Below, piece after piece: positions 9,026-16,676 of a stretch of DNA of 38,388 bases. Numbering within the stretch: position 1 is the stretch's first letter; every line of letters begins with the position of its first letter. The stretch spans positions 1 to 38,388 of the forward strand of contig WSNJ01000007.1 in NCBI GenBank assembly GCA_013316045.1, read 5' to 3'. The notes under the pieces are model-generated. The model worked only from the letters and a program-made list of their open reading frames with translations. It ran no database searches and had not been told where the DNA came from. A program made the position numbers and the translations under genes. This stretch comes from Clostridia bacterium. Its GTDB lineage: Bacteria > Bacillota > Clostridia > Christensenellales > Pumilibacteraceae.

Positions 9026-11092
9026 ATGAAAAAAGCGATAAGAATTTTAAGCGTTGCGCTGTGTCTTTCGTTATTCCTGTGTATGGGCTGTAACAAAGAT
9101 AAGGGCGGCTCGGGCGGCGCACCCGAAAGCATTGTAATAAACAACGCCGAAACGACGGTCGGCGCGGGAAGTTTCGATATGGACGTAACCGTATTGCCGA
9201 AAGGCGCGGACCAACGCGTAAACGTGTCGATTATAGGTTCGGTGGCGGGCGTTACTGCGGAAGGCAAAACGGTTACCGTTTCGCAGGCTACGGAAGACGG
9301 CATAAAGTTCACCGTAAAAGTAACTTCTCTGCTCGATATGACCGTTTCGGCAACGATGCAGTTTACCGTAAACAATCCGCCGTTGCCGCCGAAAGAAGTG
9401 CGCACCGCGGAAGAATTTTCGGCAATCCGCAACGATTTGAACGCCAACTATATTTTAATGAGCGATATTGATTTGGGCGGCGCGCAATGGACGCCTATCG
9501 GAACAGCCGACAAGGAAGACAACAGCGGTCATATAGTCGAAGTAGGCGTAGGCTTTGCGGGCAGACTCGACGGAAACGGCTACACCGTTAAAAACTTCTT
9601 CTACGAGAACGACGAAGCCGAAGTGGAAGGGCTTTTCGGTCAGATAGAAACGACCGGTATAGTCGAAAAACTCGGACTTCAAGGAAGTTTCAAGGGCAGT
9701 AAGTGGTGCGGCGGACTTGTGGGAATAAATCACGGCACTATCCGCAACTGCTTTATCGACGTTACCGTTACGGGAACTTCGTTTCCTATGAGCGCGGTAG
9801 CGGGCAACAACAAGGGCAGGGTTCAGAATACGATAGCGATAGGCAAAGTTACTTGCCCCGACGGCAAGGACGGCGCGGCGTTCGTTGGTTCCGCCGACGG
9901 CTCGGTATTGCGTTCGTACGCTCACAGCGGAAACATTCCCTACGCATACGGCTGGGCAAAGACGGCGAGCGCTGCAATATCCAAGACCGAAAACGAACTC
10001 AAAACGGCGGCTACTTATTCCGCGTGGGACAAAAATATCTGGTACGTTGCGGACGGAATTTATCCTATGCTTAAATACGACGGGTTCGTAGCTCCCGAAG
10101 CGCAGGTGCTCGTTACGGTAACCGCCGCGCAGAAGTGGCTCAACCTTAAAGCCGACCCTGCGGAAAACAGCTTGCAAATAGAATATTCGGTTATGAACGC
10201 CGACGACGAAAGCGTTGAATTTTCGCTTAAAAACCCCGTGGACGGCGTTTCGGTAAACGATTCGGGACTTCTTACCGTAGAAAACACGGTTGCGGATAAC
10301 ACGCGCGTTACGGTAGTGGTAACTTCGGTACAGGACAGAACGAAGTTTGCCGAGTTTACCGTAAAAATCAACAACTTCGACCCGAATACGGAAATTTCGC
10401 TCGGTTCTTACGACGATATTCTGAACTGTCTTATAAATACCGACGACCCTGCGGATATGACGAAAAATTATGCGCTTACGGCGGATATTGACTTGACGGG
10501 AAAATTCTGGAATGCTATGATAGGAAGCGGAATAGACGGCGACGGAGCGTTCACGGGAACGTTCGACGGCAAGGGTCATACGATTTCGGGCGTAGTCGGC
10601 GGTTCGCAAGCTATGAACTTCGGAATGTTCAGGCACATTGGCGCAGGCGGAACGGTTAAGAACGTTGCAATCGAGATAGGCGAAAAGCGCATATACGGCG
10701 GCAACGATTCCGCGCTTATAACGAGCGTTAACGACGGAACAATCGAAAACGTTACGGCTTCGGGCGAAGTTATGGGTACGGGCACGAACGTGGCGGGCTT
10801 TACCGTTACGAACGACGGCACTATCCGCAACTGCATAAGTTTTGTAAAAGTGCTTATGAGCGAATCGGAGACCCCCGCGAGCACGAACGCGATAGCCAAG
10901 GTAAACGACGGAACAATCGAAAACGTATTTATCGACGGCGAAGTTACGCACGCTGTGCGCGTTTTGTCTATCGCAAGCGATTTGGACGCGAATATAAAAA
11001 CAACTGCGGAAATGAAAACGGCGTCCACGTTCGCCGCATTCGATAATAACGTTTGGGAGATAGTCGACGGGCAATATCCCGTTTTGAAGTGA
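9026..11092 (+). CDS. Ig-like/GLUG-repeat lipoprotein (GLUG-B)
   Basis: Paralogue of the lipoprotein at 5117-7264, with the same order of parts: signal peptide ending CMGC (Cys22), Ig-like domain (about 34-116), GLUG block (124-352), Ig-like domain (360-448), GLUG block (456-688). Visible GLUG signatures include GRLDGNGYTVKN, GTIRNCFID, GTFDGKGHTISG and GTIENVFID. Both blocks close with W...DG.YP.LK (WYVADGIYPMLK, WEIVDGQYPVLK), and the second occurrence is the very C-terminus. The gene starts 12 nt after GH16-B with GGAG upstream, so the enzyme and this protein are made together. Function is unknown; glycan capture or scaffolding at the surface is inferred from context. GLUG-repeat domains are otherwise known from large extracellular proteins. 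Confidence 0.8.
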   Translation: MKKAIRILSVALCLSLFLCMGCNKDKGGSGGAPESIVINNAETTVGAGSFDMDVTVLPKGADQRVNVSIIGSVAGVTAEGKTVTVSQATEDGIKFTVKVTSLLDMTVSATMQFTVNNPPLPPKEVRTAEEFSAIRNDLNANYILMSDIDLGGAQWTPIGTADKEDNSGHIVEVGVGFAGRLDGNGYTVKNFFYENDEAEVEGLFGQIETTGIVEKLGLQGSFKGSKWCGGLVGINHGTIRNCFIDVTVTGTSFPMSAVAGNNKGRVQNTIAIGKVTCPDGKDGAAFVGSADGSVLRSYAHSGNIPYAYGWAKTASAAISKTENELKTAATYSAWDKNIWYVADGIYPMLKYDGFVAPEAQVLVTVTAAQKWLNLKADPAENSLQIEYSVMNADDESVEFSLKNPVDGVSVNDSGLLTVENTVADNTRVTVVVTSVQDRTKFAEFTVKINNFDPNTEISLGSYDDILNCLINTDDPADMTKNYALTADIDLTGKFWNAMIGSGIDGDGAFTGTFDGKGHTISGVVGGSQAMNFGMFRHIGAGGTVKNVAIEIGEKRIYGGNDSALITSVNDGTIENVTASGEVMGTGTNVAGFTVTNDGTIRNCISFVKVLMSESETPASTNAIAKVNDGTIENVFIDGEVTHAVRVLSIASDLDANIKTTAEMKTASTFAAFDNNVWEIVDGQYPVLK

Positions 11093-11099
11093 AAAGATT

Positions 11100-12245
11100 A
11101 TGACAAGTAACAAAGGGCAAAAACCCGCCGCAATCAGAGATACGAATATCAAGCTCGTAATGCGCTTGCTCTCCAAGGAAACTCTTTGCCGCAGTGATTT
11201 GGCAAAGAAAGCAAAGCTGAGCAATCCCGCGCTTACGGCTATAATCGAACAGCTGATAGGTATGGGGCTAATCGAAGAAGGCGCGGAAGTCGAAACGAAC
11301 CTGCGCGGACGGCGTAAAGTCGACCTTATGGTCAACCGCCGTTTCGCCGCAGTTGCCGCGGTGGACTTTTCGTCGGATAATATCAAAATAGCCGTTGCCG
11401 ACTTTGTTAAAGAGATAATCGTAAGCCGCGAGATTGCCGACAGCGAAATCATTACGCACGAAGTCCTTGCCAAGGTCGTGGAAACGCTGAAAGACGTTCT
11501 GCGCCAAACGGATATTCCGGTAAAATGTATTTGCGTCGGCGTCCCCGGCAAGATAAATTCCGAAACGGGAAAAGTTCATATGGCGGCGTATAAATACCGC
11601 GACTGTCAGGGCGTGAATATGGTCGAGCTGTTTGAAAAAGAGTTCGGTATTCCGACGGTTCTCGCAAACGACGCGAGCTTGCAGATGCTTGCCGAAAAGC
11701 GGTCGGGCGGTACCCGTCGCGATTCGGCTCTGCTGTATATCGACTACGGTATGGGCGGCGCGCTGTGGCTGTCGGGCGAGAGCTTCGACGGGGACAGGGG
11801 GCTTGCGGCGGAGCTCGGAGCGGTGCCGTTTATGTACAACGGCGAAGTTGCGATTTACGAAGACGTTTGCTGTATTAACGCAATGCTCGGCGAGTGCGGT
11901 TACACTCCCGACGAATCCGACAGCTGGGAGAAATTCGTTTCGGCTTATTCGCGCGGCTCGGAAAAAGAAGTCGCCGCCGTCGAAAGGAGCGCGCACGGCG
12001 TTTCGCTGCTTATACGCTGTATTCTCGGAATAACGGGTTGCCGCGACATAATTATAAGCGGTAAAGTCGGGCGGCTCGGCGAAAGCTACATCGAAAGCAT
12101 AGAAAAATATATGCTCGGCGAAAAGATTTTCGATATATCGAACCTGAAAGTGCGCTACGGCAAGTATCTTGTAGACGGCACTGTCGTTGGCGCGATAGAC
12201 AAGGCCGTAACGTACGTTATAGATTCGGCTGTATCGAACAGATAA
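11100..12245 (+). CDS. ROK family transcriptional repressor (NagC/XylR-like)
   Basis: Predicted sugar-responsive DNA-binding regulator. Residues about 14-62 form a winged helix-turn-helix, and the rest is a ROK sugar-kinase fold. Several kinase features are altered. The zinc motif CxCGxxGCxE is absent, with only DVCCINAMLGECG in its place. The usual ExGH is ELGA (Glu238 to Ala241), so the zinc-ligating His is missing. Asp191 of the LANDASL motif and the DYGMGG phosphate loop remain. This points to a regulator without kinase activity. It starts 7 nt after GLUG-B, inside the glucan locus, and probably controls that locus in response to a glucan-derived sugar. Its operator would be expected upstream of the first gene, outside this window. 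The ribosome site is weak. Confidence 0.87.
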   Translation: MTSNKGQKPAAIRDTNIKLVMRLLSKETLCRSDLAKKAKLSNPALTAIIEQLIGMGLIEEGAEVETNLRGRRKVDLMVNRRFAAVAAVDFSSDNIKIAVADFVKEIIVSREIADSEIITHEVLAKVVETLKDVLRQTDIPVKCICVGVPGKINSETGKVHMAAYKYRDCQGVNMVELFEKEFGIPTVLANDASLQMLAEKRSGGTRRDSALLYIDYGMGGALWLSGESFDGDRGLAAELGAVPFMYNGEVAIYEDVCCINAMLGECGYTPDESDSWEKFVSAYSRGSEKEVAAVERSAHGVSLLIRCILGITGCRDIIISGKVGRLGESYIESIEKYMLGEKIFDISNLKVRYGKYLVDGTVVGAIDKAVTYVIDSAVSNR

Positions 12246-12287
12246 AAGGATAAAAAGATTACAAATCGGGAGATAACACACAAAACA

Positions 12288-13703
12288 ATGATTAAATTCG
12301 GGACGGGCGGGTTCCGCGGCGTAATAGCCGACGACTTCACCAAGGAAAACGTACAGAAAATAGCGCAGGGCTTGACGGATATTGCATTAAAATACGGTTG
12401 GCGGAAAAAGCCGATTGTGATAGGCTACGATTTCCGATTTATGTCCGACCGATTTGCCGAATGGACGGCGGAAGTTCTGGCGGCAGGCGGTATTAACGTT
12501 CTGCTTACGGACAGCGCGGTGTCCACGCCCGTAGTTATGAGCGCGACGAAAGAGCTTAACAACGAACTCGGCGTAATGATAACGGCAAGCCATAATCCTT
12601 ATGTGTTCAACGGCGTAAAAGTTTTCCGCAAAAACGGAATGGACGCGGACGTGGAATTTACCGACGAACTAGAAAAAGTCATAAATTCCGTATCCGCCGT
12701 AAACGTTCTTCCGCTTGCGGACGCGAAGAAGAAAGGACTTGTAAAGGAATATTCGCATCTCGAAAAGTACGTTGAAAACATTATTTCGTTTATCGACCCG
12801 AAAATAAAGAACAACGACGCGAAAATCTTATTCGACGATATGTTCGGCACGGGGCGCATAGGTCTTAAAAAAATCGCCGAGCGGCTTAACTTAAAACGTT
12901 TCGACGTTATAAACGACAACCGCGACGCGTTTTTCGGTTTCGTCGCGCCTAATCCGACGGAAGAAAATATGGCGCGTCTGAAAAGCGCGGTAACCGAAAA
13001 CGGCTACGATTTCGCAATGGCGACCGATTGCGACGCGGACAGACTCGGCGTTCTCGACGAAAACGGAAACCCCGTTTCGAGCAACGAAATTCTCGCGTGC
13101 CTTTACTACTATCTCGTGCGCTATCGCGGAATGAAAGGCGAAGCGGTCAAGAACTGCTCGACTTCGCTGTTGCTCGATATGCTCGCGGAAAAAATGGGCT
13201 TTAAGTGCCACGAAGTAGACGTAGGCTTTAAGAACGTTTCGGCTAAAATCAAAGAAACCGACGCGTTGATAGGCGGCGAAAGCTCGGGCGGACTCACCGT
13301 CAGAAATTATATCTTCGGCAAGGACAGCACGTTTTCGGCTACGCTTTTCACCGAAATGCGGATAGTTATGAACAAGCCCGTATCGGCGATAGTAAAGGAA
13401 GTCGAAGATTTCGCGGGCTATAACTATTGTTGGCACGAGAGCGATTGCGAAGTTTCGGATATGAACGTTTTGGAAAAACTTAAAAGCGACGGCGGCGACG
13501 ATTTGGGCGCAAAGCGCGTTCACGCGTTCAACAACAATGTAAAATATTATTTCGACGACGGCTGTTGGGCGTTATTGCGCGCGTCGGGAACGGAACCGAT
13601 TTTTCGCATAGCCGTTGAAATGCGGAGCGAAAAAGATACTTTGCGTATGGTTGAAACGTTGAAGAAAAAACTTAAAAGAGTAGACGTCCGAACGACCGAT
13701 TGA
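12288..13703 (+). CDS. alpha-phosphohexomutase (phosphoglucomutase/phosphomannomutase)
   Basis: Cytoplasmic enzyme that interconverts hexose-1-phosphate and hexose-6-phosphate through a phosphoserine. All four active-site loops are visible: TASHNP with phosphorylated Ser101, the Mg-binding loop DCDAD (Asp247, Asp249, Asp251), the sugar-specificity loop GGESSGG (329-335) and the phosphate loop RASGTEP (431-437). The length of 471 fits the family. In this locus it would turn the glucose-1-phosphate released by the downstream GH94 phosphorylase into glucose-6-phosphate. A GGGAG site lies about 14 nt before the ATG, slightly far. Glucose versus mannose preference cannot be told from the motifs; the GESSGG loop and context favour glucose. 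Confidence 0.9.
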   Translation: MIKFGTGGFRGVIADDFTKENVQKIAQGLTDIALKYGWRKKPIVIGYDFRFMSDRFAEWTAEVLAAGGINVLLTDSAVSTPVVMSATKELNNELGVMITASHNPYVFNGVKVFRKNGMDADVEFTDELEKVINSVSAVNVLPLADAKKKGLVKEYSHLEKYVENIISFIDPKIKNNDAKILFDDMFGTGRIGLKKIAERLNLKRFDVINDNRDAFFGFVAPNPTEENMARLKSAVTENGYDFAMATDCDADRLGVLDENGNPVSSNEILACLYYYLVRYRGMKGEAVKNCSTSLLLDMLAEKMGFKCHEVDVGFKNVSAKIKETDALIGGESSGGLTVRNYIFGKDSTFSATLFTEMRIVMNKPVSAIVKEVEDFAGYNYCWHESDCEVSDMNVLEKLKSDGGDDLGAKRVHAFNNNVKYYFDDGCWALLRASGTEPIFRIAVEMRSEKDTLRMVETLKKKLKRVDVRTTD

Positions 13704-13733
13704 TTTGTAAGTTTCAGGAGACGCGATAAAACT

Positions 13734-16280
13734 ATGAAAAAGAAAATAGAAGAATTTTTGAAAAAGATTCGTGAAATCGAACAAAGCGAAGATAAGCGCA
13801 GAGCGGCGGCGCTGCCCGAAAACTGTTATTTTCTCGGAGATTACGATATAGCTTGCTTAAAGCGCGAAATAGGGGACAGCCGCTATCCGTACAGCGCGGA
13901 CGGCTTTACGCTGTGGGCGTATTCGTCGGGCTATATTTCGGTGAACGAAAGCACTTTTTATGTAATTCTGCCCGCAAGCGGCGGAAAAGAGCCGTTCTTT
14001 ACGGCGTTCGGCGGAATAAAGAGCGACGACGGGAAATATTCGCCCGTTTCGCTTTTCGATACCACCGCTTTGCCGTGCGATAAGAATACCGCGCGCTACA
14101 CCGTGTACACGCCCGAAGCGGCGTATTATATCGCGGAACAAGGCGGCGTTATATTCGCTCTGCGCGCGTTCGTTACAAAGAATAAAGAAGTTTGCTTTAC
14201 TCTTTACGCGCAAAACACGGGCAAAGACAAAAAAGAAATTTATCTCTCGCCGTACCTTAATTGCCTGTTAAAGCACGACACGGCGGAATGCGTCGAAACG
14301 AATTGGTTCAAGGAATGCAAGGTTACGGAAAACGGCTATCTGTTCGGAAGCGTGGAAGACCTTGACCGCACCACGCACCTTGAAAACTACGGCGTTATCG
14401 TTAAGAATTGCGACGAAAGCAGAGTGAAAAAAACCGAACGCACGACGGCGCGCACGGCGTACACGGGCGGAACCAACGTTCCGATAATTTGCGCGGATTG
14501 CCTGCGCACGGGCGTAATCGAAAAGGAAAAAACGAATACGCGCTTTACCGACGCGGCGGTTGCGGCGGAAATAATAAAACTTACGCTCGGCGGCGGCAAT
14601 GACTTTAAGGTCGATTATAAACTAACCTGCGCCTACTCGAAATCGGACGCCGAAAAACTTTGTTCGATTCCGCTTTCGGCTGCGGAATTCGACGAATACG
14701 TCGCTTCGGCGGAAAAGGAGAACGCAAAGAAAAATTCCGACGTTACCGAAATGGAGTTCGGTGAAAATTCGCTCGGCAAATTAAACGGCGGCGTTTTCAA
14801 CCGCTTTGTGAAAAACGTTCGCAGGCAGGTGGAGTTTGCCGCGCTTGCGAAAAACTCGGGCGTTTCGCTTTTGGGCGTGCGCGACGTATTTCAGCAAATC
14901 GAAGCCGCGCTTATGTGGAATCCGACCGATTGCAGAGCGAAAATTCTCGAAGCTATGTCGTTCATAGGCAACGACGGTCGACCGCCGCGTCAGTATTCGA
15001 TACCGCCGAAAGACGGCGCGTTGCCGCGAATGGATTTGCGCCCGTTTATCGACCAAGGCGTCTGGATAATAGACGCGCTCTACGCATATCTCGGCTTTAC
15101 GGGCGATTACTCGATTCTCGACGAGATTTGCGGCTACTACGAATACAAAGGTTACGCCGTTTGCGCGTGCGACGAAAAGGACAGCGTTCTCAATCACCTT
15201 ATCCGCATAACAGATTATATGGTTGACAAAATCGACCGCAAGTACACGGGCTGTCTGCGCGTTATGTACGGCGATTGGAACGACGCGCTCGACGGACTCG
15301 GCGTTTCGCTTGACGGAAGCGAAGAATACGGTTCGGGCGTTTCGGTAATGGCGACGCTTCAATTTTACAACAACTTAAAACAGATGTGCGATATTTTGCA
15401 CGCGGTCGGCAAGCGCGACGATTTGATTGGTACGTATTCCGCGGCTCGCCGAACGGTTAGGTCGGGGCTTGAAAAATACGCAATCGAAGCCAAAGGCGCG
15501 GAGCGTAAAATTCTGCACGGCTGGGGCGACAAGGTAAGCTACAAGGTCGGCAGTTACCGCGACCCCGACGGAGCGTCGCGCGACGGGCTTACCGCCAACG
15601 CGTTCTGGGTAATCTCGGATATGTTCCGCGACGGCGACGAAACTCTGCGCGAAGATATTCTCGCGTCGATGCACAGGCTCGACAGCAAGTACGGAATGAA
15701 AACGTTCGAGCCTTATTTCCCGCTCGGAATGAAAGGCGTGGGGCGCATAGTAAATCTCCCGCGCGGCACGGCGGAAAACGCCGCGACCTACGTTCACGCA
15801 ACGCTGTTCGGTATATGGGCGCTGTTTAAGATGGGCGAGAGCGACTTTGCGTGGGAACAGCTTTTCAAGGCTTTGCCCATAACGCATAAATCGCTTTCGA
15901 CAACGCCGTTTATAATGTCCAACTCGTACTCGTATAACGAAGAATACGGGCTCGACGGCGAGTCTATGTCGGATTGGTTCACGGGAAGCGCGAACGTGCT
16001 TATAAAAGTGCTCGTGCGTTGCGTGTTCGGAGTAAATCCCGATTTGGGCGGCGTAACCGTTTGTCCCGCGCGCGGCATAGGGAGTGAAAACAGCAGAATA
16101 AAAATAAAGGTAAAGGGCGCAACGCTGAATATAGAGAGCCGTTGTAAGTCCGATAAGGCAAAACGCTTCTTTGTAAACGGTAAGGAAATTCCCGCCGAAT
16201 ACGACCGATTCGCCCGCACCGAAAAAATCTTTATCCCGAACGAAAAACTCGTCGGCAACATAGATATAAGGATTGAATAA
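13734..16280 (+). CDS. GH94 family beta-glucoside phosphorylase
   Basis: Cytoplasmic phosphorylase of the cellobiose/laminaribiose/chitobiose phosphorylase family (GH94), which cleaves a beta-linked disaccharide with inorganic phosphate to give alpha-glucose-1-phosphate and a free sugar. The N-terminal beta-sandwich domain (about 1-330) and the (alpha/alpha)6 barrel (about 350-790) are recognisable. The barrel has the signature GDWNDALD (513-520), in which Asp517 matches the family's catalytic general acid. Other family blocks are DQGVWIIDALYAYLGFTGD and GMKGVGRIVNLP. It has no signal peptide and is 848 residues long, slightly longer than typical cellobiose phosphorylases. It follows the mutase gene by 30 bp; together they feed imported glucan oligosaccharides into glycolysis. 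Exact linkage preference is undecided. AGGAG lies 13 nt upstream. Confidence 0.9.
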   Translation: MKKKIEEFLKKIREIEQSEDKRRAAALPENCYFLGDYDIACLKREIGDSRYPYSADGFTLWAYSSGYISVNESTFYVILPASGGKEPFFTAFGGIKSDDGKYSPVSLFDTTALPCDKNTARYTVYTPEAAYYIAEQGGVIFALRAFVTKNKEVCFTLYAQNTGKDKKEIYLSPYLNCLLKHDTAECVETNWFKECKVTENGYLFGSVEDLDRTTHLENYGVIVKNCDESRVKKTERTTARTAYTGGTNVPIICADCLRTGVIEKEKTNTRFTDAAVAAEIIKLTLGGGNDFKVDYKLTCAYSKSDAEKLCSIPLSAAEFDEYVASAEKENAKKNSDVTEMEFGENSLGKLNGGVFNRFVKNVRRQVEFAALAKNSGVSLLGVRDVFQQIEAALMWNPTDCRAKILEAMSFIGNDGRPPRQYSIPPKDGALPRMDLRPFIDQGVWIIDALYAYLGFTGDYSILDEICGYYEYKGYAVCACDEKDSVLNHLIRITDYMVDKIDRKYTGCLRVMYGDWNDALDGLGVSLDGSEEYGSGVSVMATLQFYNNLKQMCDILHAVGKRDDLIGTYSAARRTVRSGLEKYAIEAKGAERKILHGWGDKVSYKVGSYRDPDGASRDGLTANAFWVISDMFRDGDETLREDILASMHRLDSKYGMKTFEPYFPLGMKGVGRIVNLPRGTAENAATYVHATLFGIWALFKMGESDFAWEQLFKALPITHKSLSTTPFIMSNSYSYNEEYGLDGESMSDWFTGSANVLIKVLVRCVFGVNPDLGGVTVCPARGIGSENSRIKIKVKGATLNIESRCKSDKAKRFFVNGKEIPAEYDRFARTEKIFIPNEKLVGNIDIRIE

Positions 16281-16493
16281 CAAGTAAATCAAACGCAAAT
16301 TAACGTTGCGGACCGCGAACGGAACAACAACGACGGCGACAACGACGTAACCGCTATTGCGTTCGATATTTTCACGGCGGTAAAATCGCTCGGAAAAGAT
16401 AATGCAAGCGGTAAATTGGTTGACGGATGCGACAACAACCATAACGACGCGCTCGTTATCTGGGACGAAAGAGATTTCCGCACTGCGGCGTAA
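16281..16493 (+). other. Open frame continuing after the GH94 stop, no start codon
   Basis: Directly after the GH94 TAA, the same frame stays open for 70 codons and ends at the TAA at 16491. There is no ATG and no ribosome site. The translation is Asp/Asn-rich in the middle (NNNDGDND and DGCDNNHND). It could be the remnant of a lost gene end, a read-through extension or chance. I do not recognise the sequence. Together with the terminator and promoter that follow, it accounts for the 396-bp gap before metG. Confidence 0.25.
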
Positions 16494-16540
16494 AATCTCA
16501 GCGCGCTCACATAAATAAAAAAAGAATAGACTCGGAATGC

Positions 16541-16574
16541 AAAGTGCGTTTCTCTTTTCGGGGGCGCACTTTTT
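16541..16574 (+). terminator. Rho-independent terminator of the glucan operon
   Basis: The 8-bp stem AAAGTGCG / CGCACTTT with a 16-nt loop runs into a T-run (TTTTT to 16574). It closes the glucan operon about 260 nt after GH94 and precedes the metG promoter. Confidence 0.8.
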
Positions 16575-16603
16575 CATTAAAATTTTCAAGTGCGCGCCTA
16601 CAC

Positions 16604-16632
16604 TTGCTTTTTATCCCGAATCGCTGTATAAT
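16604..16632 (+). promoter_or_regulatory. sigma-A promoter of metG
   Basis: TTGCTT (16604-16609), a 17-bp spacer and a perfect TATAAT (16627-16632) lie about 45 bp before the metG start. The same hexamers and spacing recur at 38245-38273. Confidence 0.82.
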
Positions 16633-16676
16633 ATAAAGTACACGAAAACAGAAAGCAAAAGGGACGGGACTTAAAA

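Noticed and set aside
16289..16510. Minus-strand 73-codon frame after GH94
   Set aside because: No ribosome site, no recognisable protein, and it overlaps the + strand open frame; not a supported gene.
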